Shown in pieces: positions 43,881 to 57,342 of a stretch of 64,000 nucleotides of DNA. The DNA comes from Lactifluus volemus. Taxonomy: Eukaryota > Basidiomycota > Agaricomycetes > Russulales > Russulaceae. The position numbers and the translations under genes were made by a program. Position 1 is the first letter of the stretch. Each line of letters begins with the position of its first letter. The stretch is taken from contig WTXI01000155.1 in the NCBI GenBank assembly GCA_022376515.1, forward strand, positions 22,679 to 86,678, given 5' to 3'. The notes below the pieces were generated by a model. The model did no database searches. It had not been told where the DNA came from and saw only the letters and a program-made list of their open reading frames with translations.

Positions 43881-46800
43881 TCAATGCGGTGCAGTGGCAC
43901 GATGAAACTGCTGGAGAGCTTCTGCGTCCCACGGCGCCGGAATACGCGTAACATCGTCAAGGTTCTTGTCCGCACGCGCATCACGCAAACGTTCGCGGGT
44001 CGGCATCTCCATCCGCGCGCGGCATCGCACAAGTCGGAGCTTTGTTCGCTTGATCCCTATTCAAATTTATGGTCAATAATCAGCGCACGCTGCGATCGCA
44101 AAGATACGAAGAAGGAAATATACGCACAGGTGGCGATCGTCTCACGGTCCTCCTCCATGAATGGGTTGCCCTTCTGCAACAGGTCGTCCTGGAGTGCATA
44201 CAGGCACCACAGCGACTCTTCATACAGGCGCTCGCACTCGTCGGGTGACTTGTGTGTGTCTAGCAGCTCATTGCGCGCCGCAGTCCGGCTCTGTAATAAT
44301 TTCATGAGTGTGATTGGGGGTAGAATGAGAGGACGAAAAGGTACGTACGAGAGTGAGCGCGCGATTGTACACGAGTTCGTCCACCCAGGTGGTAGGGCCT
44401 GTGTATTGAGCTGGCAGCCACGTCTTGACGAGTGCCGCACGGTCGTTACAGCGTAGAAAATGGTCCTTGAACCAGACGAGCGCTACGCCACCAACGCCAC
44501 GTGACCAGTTAGAATTTGAAATAGATGGTGAATAGTACAGAGGCGAGCAGCGCACCTTCATCGAAGCCCTCAGAAAGGACAAAGTCACCTTCTGGATGCC
44601 GCATTTCCATATGTTCTTGGTACTTACGCAGCTCGTCGATTCCTTTTTGGGAGAACTGCATGACGAGCATGTAGATCGCGACGCAGGTGACTGCGTTGTA
44701 CTCGGCCTGAACGTCCGCGTTGCGTCGCCGCGCCGCAACCTTTTCGTTCTCGCCTTCGCGCGGGGCGAATTTGCTCGGATCCGGAAGCGGTTCTAAATCA
44801 ACAGCCACCAGCCACCACCATCAATGGGCTTACAAGGGAAGTGAAAAGAGGGGGAAAGGACGCACTCTGCGGCACGCCCTTCACAAACTCGTACATCTCG
44901 TCTGCCCAGCGCGTGATCACATGGGTCTTCTGTGCCAGCTGTTCTAGCGCGCCGAGCAATTCGTCCTGCACCGGGTCGACCTCCCCAACGCCACCGCCCA
45001 TGCTTGCAGAACACGTACGCGGAGACGACGACCCCGTCCCCTGTCCGCCATAACTAAGAGTGGCAAAACGAGGGGGCGAGCGCGGGCTGCCAACACCTGC
45101 GCCAAAGAGCTTCTTCGAAGCCAGCGATAGGGCGCGTGAGAGAGCGTTGGTCGCGGAGCGGCCCGTCGGAATCGGTACGCCACCGTGGCTCGGTGGTGGT
45201 GGGAAAGTTGGGCCAGATGGTGAATCCGGTGAGAGGTGAGGCAGAAGATCAGGGAGGCGCTTCTCATCGTTGGCAGAGGCAGGCGTTGGCGGTACGCGGC
45301 GGTCAAGGAGAGGTCGACGCCGGGCTGCATTGATCTCTGTGGGATGGTCTGATTTTTTGAAGACTTTTGGTATGCATTAACATACTTACCGTCCACTGCC
45401 CGATTGAATTCGACAGCTTGTGTGTCTCCTACAAGTACATACTCCCTACGGAGCAAGCCGTCCTCTTCTGTCTCCCCTGGAATAATAGAACCCTCAGTCG
45501 ATAACGGCGTCAAAAACGGCCTCGACACGGGAAAAGCCATATTGGATGTCGCACGGGCCATTGTTGGTGGAGGTTCCTTGGGGGGACTGTAACGAGGTGA
45601 GGTCGCACTTCTACTCGCACGCACTGGAGAAAGTGATCTGTCCATCACGTACCTCGATGATGCCTCCTCTTGAGATCGAGATGTTCCCTCGCTCTCACGC
45701 CTCCTAAAGTTAAACTTGCTTGGTGGGATCATTGCCCGCGGGTCGAGAACCTCGGGCGGGACTCGCATATGGTGTTCAGGAATCTTTCCATCATCTACCG
45801 GCTCCAGAGGAGGTGGGGTGGGGGGCTTAACAACTATCGGCCGGGGAAATTTGGAATTTGTCATAGCCTCGCTCTTAAAGAAAGCTTCAAAGCTCGTGCG
45901 CTCGGCGGGATTTTGCCGCAAGAGAGCACGGATGAGGGCTTTGATGTCCGAGGAAACCACTTGTGGTGGGTCGTCACCCGGACGTGGTTGATGGGAGGGG
46001 TCTTCATCGGGAAACTTAATTCCCTTGGAGTGATCGATCTTCCTTAGAAGTTCGATGTGATTGGCAGCGCGAAAGGGGGCTTTGCCGACAGACATTTCGT
46101 AAAGCACAGCACCGACGGACCAGAGGTCAGCTTTGGCATCGTACTTCTGACCACTGAGGATTTCGGGTGCCATGTAGAGCCTGGGAGGGAATTGCTCATT
46201 TAGTTGTGACTGAGACGAAGTACGCAAGATGGGAAACTCACGGGGACCCACAAAGGGTCTCTGCCATCATTGCATTTGGAAGGGACCGCGCGAAGCCAAA
46301 ATCAGCCACTTTGAGGAGGGGAACTCCTAAAGGGTGACCGCGAACTAAATCTTCATTGCCTGGGGGACGTAAGAGCAAGTTCTGTGGCTTGATATCACGG
46401 TGGATCAGGTCTCGTTGCCGCAAGAACTTGAGTGCACGTGCTATAGGGACAGAGGTTACCGACATGTGTGACCAGATAAGGGGAGCCCGCACCGAGTTGC
46501 CTCAGGAAACTTCGAACGACGATTTCGGCGAGACCACCCGTCCTAGGGTGGGAATAATACTGGGGTGCAGCACCAGGTTCGGGAATATATTCTAAGGTTT
46601 CTACACGTCCGCGCTTCTTGAGGTAGTTAGTGAGATCGCCCCCAGAACAGTACTCCATGATGAGGTATATGTTGCGCTCGGCGCGCTTCAAGGGATTTCA
46701 AAAATGGTTTCAATATTAAAAATGAGTGAAACGCACGATGATATCGATCAATTTGGTGATGTGTCGATGGGATAATAACTTAAGAATGTCGATTTCGCTC

Positions 46801-47084
46801 TGGAGGTTCTCGAAAAGCTTGGCAGAGAGATTGCTACGACTGACAGTCTTGATCGCAACTTCGTGACGCGTCTCCTAACCAAAACATTCGTGTTGTTAAC
46901 AAGCCGATGGCAAATGTAGAGAACGCGACAGGTCGACACTCACTTCATTGTAGCCTTTGTAGACAGTCGCGAAGCTTCCCTTACCAAGGTCGCCGACTAT
47001 AACATAAGGCTTTAACTCCTCATCCTCTGGTCGTTTGCTTGATGAATGAGTTCGTTCAGCTGGTGTATCAGCCGTGCCTGCCAT
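43881..47084 (-). CDS. ATG1: Autophagy-initiating Ser/Thr kinase Atg1
   Basis: Ser/Thr kinase (ULK family) that starts autophagosome formation in complex with Atg13 and Atg17. Ten exons join into 2643 nt (880 aa): 46944-47084, 46737-46874, 46493-46685, 46242-46440, 45390-46180, 44866-45336, 44556-44792, 44349-44482, 44128-44290, 43881-44056. Kinase domain, about residues 25-330: glycine loop [18 protein letters not shown] lysine at about 56, [11 protein letters not shown], catalytic [10 protein letters not shown] (Asp near 173), VADFG (near 204), [15 protein letters not shown]. The middle is Ser/Pro-rich and disordered ([15 protein letters not shown]). The C-terminal tandem-MIT region, which binds Atg13 in the family, has [68 protein letters not shown] and [16 protein letters not shown]. 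Length matches fungal Atg1. Start chosen at the first methionine before the glycine loop. It is divergent from the DUF3712 gene. Confidence 0.96.
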
Positions 47085-47351
47085 GGGTTATTGGGTGATA
47101 AGGGAATGATGTAGGAAGGCAGGGTAGGAGAGGAGGGGAGAGTTATCGCGTGAAGATGATAGTAAAGAATAGAGATGGAGGAAATGCAAGGGAGAGTGCT
47201 TAATTGGATTTATCAGCAAGTTGAGGGCAAAGCAAAGCAGAATTAGCCAGACTTGGACTTGACCTTGGCTTGGCTGGCTGGGGCAGTGAGCGAGAGAGCG
47301 TGTGACTTTGTATTATATCATATCTATCACGTGTCACTTATCCGACATCTC
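47085..47351. promoter_or_regulatory. Divergent promoter between atg1 and the DUF3712 gene
   Basis: 267 bp separate the two start codons. A pyrimidine/purine-rich tract (GGAGAGGAGGGGAGAG, 47127-47142) lies near the atg1 side. No specific transcription-factor site could be assigned. Confidence 0.4.
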
Positions 47352-49350
47352 ATGTCTCCATCAAACACCCAAGATATTGACACGGGTCAACCATTAAACA
47401 AGGGAAAGGCGAGAGCAGTCAATGGCTGTAATCAAGAACCTACAGAAACAACTCCCTTACTACCCCATCAATCCTATGTCATTCACACTGACGATGATAA
47501 CTTAGACACCACCGGCCAATCCAACCGCTCCAGCTTACTATCCACACTCACCACTGTATTTCTCACCACACTCTTCGTCTCAATCCTCCTCATACTACTT
47601 CTAATTTCACTTGCTTACTCTTACGCCGCAAAAGCATCCCAGTTTCAGATCGAGACATCCTAGATACTGGCCTCTTGTTTCGTGGCCCGGGATGCACTCG
47701 ATGTGCTCAACATCCGGAACATGGCGAAGTATGGTTAAGGATTGATGGCAGTGTTGGTTTTGATGCAGGCGCTATCGTCGGTGTAAAGCCCGACGACAGA
47801 GACAACTTCTTGCTGACGCCTGGAAGGCCATTGGACGCTGGGGCATCCGCAATCTCGATGTCGTTTCTATCACCCTCTCCTCTATCAACATTACTTCCCA
47901 TGATGACCCCCCTACGCATTTAGCTTCTATCCGTACTTTTCCATTCCAGATTCCTCTCACCGCAAATCCTCCGGACGACTCCTCGTGGTTGACTCCAATT
48001 TCTCTACCCGTGCATGTCCAACCCTCACAAAATCTATCTACTTGGCTCAACTTTGCACGCGAAAGCTGGAGACACGGCTATGTCGTCGCTCAGGCCTCAA
48101 TTTCTCGAGCTAAACTTCAAGGCGGCCCATTGCGCGGTGCCACCTGGCGAAGTTCACTTAGCACAGATAGGTCAAATCTTACAGTCGGACTCCGTATGAA
48201 GAGTACGTTTACATTCTCCTTTTAACCCTCATTCTTCAACAGCCCTGACAGTCTTTATAGTCCCTGTCCTGCCCAGCCTACCTGCTCCGGGCGACGTCCA
48301 CCCCTACCATCCATCTCTGACCTAGTCCACCTCACTCAATTTTCCGTCTCATCTGGTGCTGAAAGTCTCACCCTCGATGCAAAAGCGACAATTTTTAATC
48401 CTATCCCCTCAACAATTACCCTCACCGCACCCCCTCTTCCTTTCATCGTCTGGGTCCCGCCCCCACCAGACGCAAATGATGACTCCCTTATCCCAGTGGT
48501 CTCCGTCACTTCAGCGCCATTCACCCTCACACATCCAAACATCACATTCTCCCTTCATGGCAACGTTATTCCTATTCACCGATCTGCGATTCCTGCCCTC
48601 TCGTTTCTTCTCTCTGATTATTTATCCGGCGTCGACCATCCAATCTCGATTACATCGCTATTCAAACTATTCTCCAATTACACTGCCCACACAATATTCC
48701 CCGCTCCTCATCCACGGCCTGAGGTACTGCGCAACGTGACAATCGAAAGCATGAAAATCCACGCTTCAGGCACAACGATCCTTGCCAATGGGATCGTGCA
48801 TGCGCGACTCGCCTTTCCAAAGGGCATGGAAGTTATGGTGCACGTTAACCGGGTGCTGCCTGACGTACTTGTCTTTGACGGACCACTCCCAACCGTATCT
48901 ACTGCCGAACCCACCGTTACAACGTCAAGCATGACAGAACACGATAGCTTCGAGATGTCCTCAAAAGGTGATGACGATGACGACGATGACGATGACGACG
49001 TGCCTCCGGCACGTCCACTCCCCTCACCACTCCCACCACATGCCTTTGCGCGGATCCGACCTCACACATGGGCCACCGCGATGAGCTCACCGACCGAGCC
49101 TCGACGGGACTGGAACGAACACGGACACACGACTCTCCACATCTCGGCGTGGTTTTCAGACGTCCCGCTCGAGGTGCTACCCGGTCGGGACCGCGAGTTT
49201 CGCAGCTTTGTCGGTAAAGTTATTTTTGGACGTGGTGATGGCGCGGTTGCGGGCGTGCAGGGTGTCGCTGCAGTTGGCGTGCGCGTGGAGGGGTTGTCGA
49301 TTGGCGATGATGAAGCTCAGATTGTTGTGGAGAGGAGATGGGACAACTAA
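47352..49350 (+). pseudogene. DUF3712-type membrane protein gene with frame interruptions
   Basis: Fungal type II membrane protein family of unknown role, with a short cytosolic tail, one helix and a large luminal or vacuolar domain. From the methionine at 47352 it reads ETTPLLPHQSYVIHTD then one helix (TVFLTTLFVSILLILLLISL). Family segments follow but in changing frames: HGEVWLRIDGSVGFDAGAIV (47720-47790), AWKAIGRWGIRNLDVVSITL (47815-47890), an intron near 48200, then LVHLTQFSVSSGAESLTLDA to the stop at 49350, including NVTIESMKIHASG and a run of ten Asp. Frame changes near 47690-47717, 47808 and 48310 are not explained by consensus introns. The gene is either decaying or the assembly has indels here; the neighbours atg1 and gwt1 show none. 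Confidence 0.65.
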
Positions 49351-49524
49351 GCGAAATGTTGGTGGCGGATTGGTCTTGACGGACTTGCCGTTTCAGGGGA
49401 GCGTGAGAGTGGGAGGAAAGGGCTCGGCTGAGAAGGATGTGCGGTACTCCTCGTGGTGGCTTTGTTTCTTGTGCATTTGAGTAGAATGCGTGCACAGTAC
49501 TGGTAATATGCAACCAACTTTCCT

Positions 49525-49860
49525 TTGTCCTGTCTAGTATTGAAAGAGCTCAGCATCGACGAGATGGGATTGATTTGGCAAGTTGATATGGACGGGAACT
49601 CTTCCTGCATTCAGACTCCAGACCCTGCCAGTGCGTATATCTCAGAACGTCCAGTCACTCATCGTGTCAGCGCTACGGGGGCTCAGTGGGGAATTGGCCA
49701 CCAGGTGTTTACCGCATTGGAGGAGCTTCAACTATCAGGGTATATCAGGCATCTCAGCGCAACAACTGGCCATTCATCGTTGTCCTCCGAAAGTTGATGG
49801 TGCCAGTAGGAAGCTCGATGTTGTCTACAACCCCTTCCACTCCTAGTTACATCCCATTGA
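49525..49860 (+). pseudogene. Fragment of an F-box/LRR gene 3' end
   Basis: TALEELQLSGYIRHLSA and, in another frame, QQLAIHRCPPKVDGASRK resemble the C-terminal end of the F-box family (for example ALEDFYLSYRLFG followed by the RQRSGHP motif). Frames change within it and nothing upstream matches. It may be the first trace of the F-box array. Confidence 0.45.
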
Positions 49861-50195
49861 TTCATGCTACTCCTATTGTCCCGCTATGCTTTCCCTGTAT
49901 ATATCTAACTCTTCTTCTTCATTGACACGCGAAAGGATGTATTATCATATGATGTATGTGACTGGCGCCAACGTACAATTTTGGATATAGGTCAGCGCGC
50001 CCAAGGCCTACACGCTCTTCAATCGCATCCACGTCATTACCCACATCCCTGAAAATGTATGGTTGCTGCTCTACCATAATTTATCCCCCCCATTAGAATG
50101 CTCGGCCGACGTACGCGGTTCCAAATTATGGTCTTTTTGTCGCTAATCGTTCCTGATCACAAATTGCGAATCAACAGGGCTCAACAGCAATCGTG

Positions 50196-51615
50196 AGGCT
50201 AATGATAGACGACTCTCACCTATCCACATCCTCAACGATGACGTCCTTCTCAATATATTTCATCTTTATCGGTTGGCAGAACCGGACGAATACGAAGATG
50301 AGAAAACTGTGTTGAACTACAATGGGACCGTCAACGTTGGTGGTACAAACTGGCACAAGTTTGTCGACAGTGGCGAGATATTATTCTCGAATCACCACTC
50401 CAGCTCGACCTTCATCTCTATTGCACCAATGGTGTGCCTGTAGCGGACATGCTCGCACATTCACCACCTCTACCACTCACCATCGATTATCGCACCGTGA
50501 CTAGGGATGGCGACTCGGAGATACTGACAGCAGAAGATGAATCGGGTATATTGCTCGCACTTTCACACCGCGATCGCATTCGTCGCATTGACCTTCGGCA
50601 GCTCCCAAATGTAGTGAAGTTCGTCACGGTTATGGGTCATCAATTCCCAAGGCTGGAACGCATGTATACCAATTCTCGGACAATCCTTCCTTTAACGTTT
50701 CAAGCCCCCAATCTACGCCATCTCGTATTGTCGACGGCTGCCCTTTTGATCGGATCTCCTTTACTCACAACTACTGCCGGCCTTGTCACTCTCGTGCTAG
50801 ATATCCCACCATCCGCGTATTTCCCTCCGAGTTATGTACTTGCCCGGCTTTCACTTATGCTCCAGCTGGAGTCGCTCAACATTGATGTTCGTATTCCCAA
50901 CCGTGATGTTGAGAGTCAGTTACTTGAGACCCAACTCACACTTGCTAAACTACGCTGGTTTGTGTTCCATGGTGTGAGCGCCTATTTGAATGGCCTCGTT
51001 GCTCGGATCAGCGCCCCTTCCCTCAGCGTCTTTCGTGTCTATCTTTTCGATCACTTTCCCTTTCCTATTCCACGCATCCTACAGTTCATGCAATCATCTG
51101 AAAATCTCATATTCAGCGCTGTCAAAGTCACTTTCTTCAAGGAATTCGTCCAATTACATGCGAATGCTCGAAGGGGAGTCCCCCTGTTGGTGTTGCGCTT
51201 CAATTGCAGACAGCTTTATGGGCAAGTAGCACTGCCAGTGCAGTGCAAGTCCTCGGCACACTTTCACCGTACTTTCTGTCGTGGAGCAAGTCACTCTCAG
51301 TCACACGGAACACAGTCGGCCATGGAATGGCACAACGACGTCGACCGAACGCAGTGGCATGATCTTCTTAGAATTTTCAACAATGCCAAGGCTCTTTATG
51401 TGCAAGAGGAGCTCGTCGGAAGAATCTCTCAGTCACTGCAATCCGTCGGCGGTGAAGAACCGCCACTTGAGCTCCTTCCGAACCTTCAAGAGGTTGGATA
51501 TTCTGGAGGAAGCGATCTTCGGGACGCATTCACCGCATTTCTCGATGAGCGACAAGTTTCAGGTCACCCTATAAGCCTGCGCATGATGGATCGCTCAATG
51601 TTTGTGGATAGATAG
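50196..51615 (+). pseudogene. F-box gene of the right array, copy R1 (frame broken)
   Basis: The F-box start (SPIHILNDDVLLNIFHLYRL) is open, but near 50325 one base is missing compared with R3 (AACTACAATGG against AACTTTAACTGG). The following segment WDRQRWWYKLAQVCRQWRDI is therefore in another frame. From 50434 a single 393-codon frame runs to the stop (ADMLAHSPPLPLTIDYRT, LALSHRDRIRRIDLRQ, LRHLVLSTAALLIGSP). Around 51230-51320 two further compensating shifts garble about 30 residues before DRTQWHDLLRIF. The end has VGYSGGSDLRDAF and SLRMMDRSMF. No intact F-box protein can be made without correcting the first lesion. Confidence 0.75.
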
Positions 51616-53987
51616 GCCAAAGGTACATGTAAGCGTTGCAGCAACTGCCAGTACCTAGGAGCTAACCAACGTACTACATCCAGACACAACTACCCATATA
51701 TCACTCGTGCTCACGCTCACACCGAGTCTAGATCTCTTGTTCGTTATGGCCAAATCACAGATGAGATCCCAACACCCTAACTTGCTTATCTTAATCGACA
51801 TATACTCACGTTACATCTTGATGACTACCCTACGCCGGCATGATTGTACACCCTTCACGGTTTCTCTCACATAATTTCTCGTCCCCCGCATTCCTTGACG
51901 ACTGCACAAATTGTGTGTATGTCTTGTGCCATCGTGACTGTTACTGTAGGCTTTTTTCATTGGTCGACTTGGTCGACCTGCAAATGGTAAACCGGTAAAC
52001 CCGTGATGTGCTGACAAGATTGGCGTCTCGGCTGCTCTTCACCTGACCAATCAGCCAGCTCCGAAATACCTCCTTCTGTTGCTCAAGTTCCCGTTGACGT
52101 GGATGATCAGCTCGACGGTTGAGTTAAAAAAGGTGAGTAACCTCGCTTGCTGGTGAATGGTGTAACCAACGCGATCAGATACATAGTTCAAGTTGTCAAA
52201 TCCGAAGAGACCTCAACGTCTCTTTTTGAGCTTGCAACTCGAAAAGCTCATCTCGCCAGGGCGACGTAGTATCTCAAGTCTTTACTCACCTTCCACGAAC
52301 TTGAATACCGCAGAGCGTTAGGTTGCTGCACATGGCGCCACGGAGCCTGCGAGTGTGCGCCCAGTTTAGCTTGTTCCGGCCCCATCAGCACCTCTCGCCA
52401 TTTTTTAAGCTGTCCTGGTCCACTCGCATAAGCTATATATGAGCTACCCAAATATCCCTCGACTTATCATCCATGGGCATTCAGCAAGACGCGCTTTCAC
52501 ATACGACAAGGGCTAAGGCGCAGGAGAAGGCGGTGATGCAGACTGGCGAGGAATCCGAGGATATCAGCGATCTGTAAGCTGTCACCGGACTGAATATCCT
52601 GAGGCTTGTACGTTCCGTTTTTTTGTGAATACATGTCCGTCTCATCATATATACGTATGCTTGTGCTTGTCCGGCGGTCTCACAGTTCGGAAGAGGTACA
52701 TCCTCCGCTCAACGCCAGACCGTGGGCTCGGTAAACATGCCCCACATTGCGAAGAAGCGAGTTGCAGCGGTATCCTTATCCCATGGAACAATCCGAACAA
52801 ACACGTCGTGGTTAGAATCCTGCACCTCATCCCATATAGAGTCGAGTGCAAAATTCTCGACCAGTGGATCTACAACCACTTCATCCATGTTTGAATCCAA
52901 TTACAAGCCCTGTAGCGCCATCTTTAATATCCCACGATGGACTCTCCTCACGCGCGCTCTTGGAAGACCCATCACAGCCCCCCGCTCAAGCTGCGATTGC
53001 AATCGTCTGTGGTTATAATTCTTGTATTCATTCTTGGTTAAGAAGGGGTCGTTGCGGGGATTAAGGAAGGGGGAGGGAGGGTCTCATTGTGAACGATGAG
53101 CCCGGGTATATATCACTTGTGAGAAGAGAATTCGTCATGACATATTCAAAAGTATACCTATTCATATATTCTACCCATCTGACTGATGTGGAGGTACGGA
53201 TACATAAAATATCTCATGATGATTTGTGGTACGCATGGGGATCACTGTTAGCCACGAACCGTCGTCCACTCTCAACCTCCCGCACTGGACTGGACATTTG
53301 CGCAGGTCCACGCTCTGGGGAAAGGCGAATCGAGATGGAACTCGATCTACCATAGCTCTTCTCCACTTGCATTCGTGGGTGCGGGCGCCACATGGGAGTA
53401 CGGAACGATGACGTCTGTAGAATGAAACAAGATCGTATTGTCCGTGCGACCTCTCTCGGGCGAAATCCTGGGATGTTGCCCACTTGGCGGTGTGCAAGAA
53501 TCAGTCAGTCGGTCATTATCATGTGTGTAACGATGGTTTCGCTGGTTATCATTGGGAGAAAAACGGCGCACCCGCACGCCAAAAACGTCCATCTAACAGG
53601 GCTGTACGTCCCCTTTGTGCGGTATGTGCCAGTGTTCGGCGTGACGTGGCGTTGGTGGACCGACAGCACTTGAACTTTTTGAAGGTGGTGAGGTGTTGGC
53701 CTGTATCGGCACGATCATATTTTATAAATGTAGGTGTGCGTAAGAGTGTGAAAAAGTGGTTTATAATGAGGTGACGATGGCGACGAGGACGATGACGAGG
53801 AAGGTGGACGCCAGCGTCAACCCTGGATATAGGTCAGAGCCAAGGACGCCGCGGGATCGGTCATCCATTGGTCCTACACACTGTACCCTCTTCTATCACA
53901 ACCACTTCATTATCCACGTCCCTGAAATTCCTGGTTCAAGTTGCTGCTCTACTATAATGTATCATCTCCTCGAGGGAAGGCTTCACA
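51616..53987. other. Spacer of the right F-box array
   Basis: No supportable gene. It contains a repeated spacer (52625-53760) that recurs at 59640-60833, and parts (52330-52560) that recur at 56500-56760 and 59500-59590. Minus-strand open stretches (52248-52451, 52709-52900, 53171-53592) recur in the other units with changed frames, so they may be relics of a divergent gene that duplicated with the F-box gene. No family is recognised. Confidence 0.5.
52625..53760. repeat. Segmental duplication spacer, unit 1
   Basis: Matches 59640-60833 closely, for example AATGAAACAAGATCGTATTG (53423) against 60538. The match runs through to CACGATCATATTTTA just before the site where unit 3 carries an insertion. 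Confidence 0.8.
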
Positions 53988-55508
53988 GTGAGCCGATCCG
54001 TGAGTTCCAAATGTTTGTGTTCCCTGATCCGCTCACAAACTTCAAGTTGCGAATTAACAGGGCCTAACAATAATAGACGATACTCACCTATCCATATCCT
54101 CAACGACGACGTGCTCCTCAATATATTTCATCTTTATCGGCTGGCAGATCCGGACGAATATGACGACGAACCTGGGCCACCCGTTGCTTGGGACCGCCAA
54201 CGGTGGTGGTACAGACTGGCACATGTTTGTCGACAATGGCGAAATGTCATTCTTGAATCACCATCTCGGCTCAACCTTCATCTCTACTGCACCAATGGTG
54301 TGCCTGTAGCGAAGATGCTCGCACATTCACCACCCCTACCACTCATCATCTACTACGCTGGTTCGAAGGTAGCAGCAAAGGATGAATCAGATATACTTCT
54401 CGCACTTTCACACCGTGATCGCGTGCATCACATTTACCTTTCGATGGCCCAAAATATGGGGAAGTTCGTCACAGCTATGAATGATCAATTCCCAATTCTC
54501 GAACGCATGTATATCCATTCTCTGACCAAAGTGGACCTTCCTTTCACGTTTCGAGCCCCCAATCTACGCCATCTCCACTGTCGAAGGCTTCCGTTCCAAT
54601 TCAATCATCCTTACTCACCACAACTGCCGCGGGACTTGTCAGTCTCTCGCTTCTCAATATCTCGGCACCCGTCTATTTCCCTCCGAGCCAAATACTTACT
54701 CGGCTCTCGCTCATGGCCCAGCTGGAGAGGCTGTCCATTATATTTCATTCCCCTATCCCCTACCGTGATGTTGAAAGGCAGTTGCGCCAGACCCCAGATA
54801 TGACCACACTCCCTAGCTACGCCGGTTTTTGTTCCGAGGCACCGCCATATTTGGAGGGCCTTGTTGCTTGATCAGCCCCTTCCCTCAGCATCCTTCGTGT
54901 CAATCTTTTTAATATGCTCCCCCTTACAGTTCCACACCTCTGTCATTGCAATCATCCGAGAACCTCACATTTAGGGCTGTCCAGGTGACTTTCTGTTCAT
55001 CTGTCGTTTCCTTACATGTGGTCCCTTGGAAGTCGGACACTCCTTCGATGTTGCAGATCATGTGCGGACTTCTCGACTGGCAGGTTGCATCCGCGGTTGA
55101 ATTCTTTGGACACTTTCACCTGTACTTTCTTTAATCGAGAAAGTTGCATTCAGCTACGACGAGCACCATCAATCCGAATGGCTCGACAATGTCGACCAAA
55201 GGCAGTGGCGTGAACTTCTTAGGCCGTTCACCAACGTGAAGACGATTCATATGAAAGATGGTCTCATCAGCAAAATTTTCCCTTCGTTAGCATCTGACGA
55301 TGGAGATCCACTCCTTCCGAACGTTGAAGAGGTTGGATATTCTGGAGGAATCGATGCTCGGGACGCATTTACCACATTTTTCAACGAACGACAAGTATCG
55401 GGCCATCCAGTGAGCCTGCGCCTGGTGGATTGTTCGATGTTCGATATACCTCAGTATCTCACGAGCTTTACCTTCCTCTCGTCTGCGCCCCCTGCCACCC
55501 AGACCTGA
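53988..55508 (+). pseudogene. F-box gene of the right array, copy R2 (frame broken)
   Basis: Open from 53988 through the F-box (SPIHILNDDVLLNIFHLYRL, WWYRLAHVCRQWRNVILESP, RLNLHLYCTNGVPVAKM) to about residue 190. There a 1-base loss near 54584 (CTCCACTGTCG against CTCCATCTGTCG in R4) shifts the frame. A further 2-base loss near 54868 makes a TGA (GCTTGATCAG against GCTTGCATCAG), and more changes occur near 55100. The C-terminal part (VEEVGYSGGIDARDAF, SLRLVDCSMFDIPQYL) is open to 55508. R4 is intact at the first two sites, so these lesions arose after duplication. Confidence 0.8.
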
Positions 55509-57342
55509 CCCACCTTGAATTGAGCCGCTGGACAGCGGCCGTTAGTTGGCTAAGTCCTCTCCTCTTTCCTTTAACCTTCCTCGATCCACCCTTCGTGCTA
55601 CTCCCCTTTGGTTACACTTCCTCATTCTTCTATCTCTTACTATGACCCACTTCGGCCGGCCATGTATCGTAGATTGTAGTCTTGTCGCGTTTCATGCGGG
55701 GACAATAAACTCCAATTCAAAAAAACAATACCTCAGTATCTGTAGTGTGTGGGCGGTGCTAGACGCTAATTGGTGGATTGAAGTATGTCTTGACACAACT
55801 ACCCATATCCTAATCGTGTGACACCACTACTCTCCTGTTCGTGATGACCATCAGATTTTAATCATATGATAGGGTTGCAACAAAGCGGCCCAAACTAGCT
55901 TATCCTAGTCAACATAGTAAGCAACTTAGGCGTACTATGCATTCTTGATGACTATCACGTACCCTCTCTAAGTATACTTTATCTCCATACATGTTGGCCA
56001 TCGTTATTCGCGTTTCGAGCACGGTGTCATTTCCTTGCGATGTATTTACGTACACTGCTACCACTTATCAACTTACTAGTACATCAAAAACTTGCAATCT
56101 CGTGACGTATTGACTAAGATATCTGGAGTCTTCTGCTCTTCATGCTGTTGCGCAACGCAGCCACCGCTCTTTTCTTCATTTTGGTTGGCATGCGTCTGCG
56201 CTAGAACTTGAAGCTGCTACGAATGTGATGTGTTCACTGCAATCAGCGCCGTGGAGGCTCGTATAACGAGGGTACCGAGAGGTGAGCAACCTCGTTTGCT
56301 AGTGAAATGTCCAACCAGCGCGGTCATCTCATCCCACATAGCGTCCAAGCAGCTCACCAAGGTCTATGACAATTGATGAACTTTTTCCTAAACGATGCGA
56401 CCCCATCTAACGCCCAACTCCCCATGGCGATCCAGCTCCTGCGAGCGTCTCTCAAGTCTTTACATTCTTCCCCCCAAATCCTGCAAAGCGTGAGATTGTC
56501 CGAGTCGCACATGACGACACAACAGAGCCTGCGCGTGCGCGACCAGTTCAGTTCGGCCCCCGTCAGCACCTCTCGTCTCCCTTCTCATCAAGCTGTCCTG
56601 GTACAACCGCATATTCCTGAATTCCCTACTCAAATTCGGATAGAAAGACCAAGTTATCGTCCATGGCATTCGGGACCTTAAAGAGGCGCTTCTACTTCCG
56701 ATGTTGCGGGTAAGGCCAAGGCCCAGGAGAGGCCGGGGGAACGCAGAATGGCAAGGATAGCGGCGATCGGTACGGGTAACTTGATTCTCCCTTCGTGAAA
56801 AGAGAATCCGTTATGATGTATTTCACACATATATAAAGTATACATGTCACGGTTTACGGTACGTACGGGGACCACTGCTAGCGCGACCGTTGTCCACATG
56901 CTTCCAAATGGTCTTGGCCCTGGACCGAATACTCGCGCCACTCCACACTCTGGGAAGGGAATCGAGATGAACGCGATGTCCCATAGCTTATTCTGAACTC
57001 TTCTGTCTGTGACTTTTTTTCACGTGTGTTCATGGTGCGGGCGGGCTGTCCGTCCATATTCGTGGAGCCTTGTTCGTGACGTCGCGTTGCCAGCGCCAGT
57101 GTGGATAGCACTTGAACGGTTGAAGGTGGTGAGATTAACCTGTCTGCGCTGTATCCGTGCGCATATCGGATAAATGTAGGTGAATGTGTGAAAAGGAGGT
57201 GTGGCTCATAATGAGACGACGACGAAGGTAGACGCTACTAGGCCAATCTGGATACAGATACAGGTCAGCGCCACTGCCAGCGCGCCGCCACACTGCTATA
57301 CACTCTTCAATCGCATCCACGTCATTACTCACCTCCCTGAAA
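55509..57342. other. Spacer between array units 1 and 2
   Basis: No supportable gene. 55680-56160 recurs at 63600-64000 (window end) with short deletions. The 56354-57180 part aligns loosely with 52330-53780 (for example GTCAGCACCTCTCG at 56563 and ATCAGCACCTCTCG at 52384). Minus-strand open stretches at 56354-56569 and 56678-57111 correspond to those in the other units. Confidence 0.5.

Noticed and set aside
43878..44456. 192-codon open stretch on the plus strand
   Set aside because: It lies antisense to the last atg1 exons, whose minus-strand frame is clearly coding; it is a shadow.
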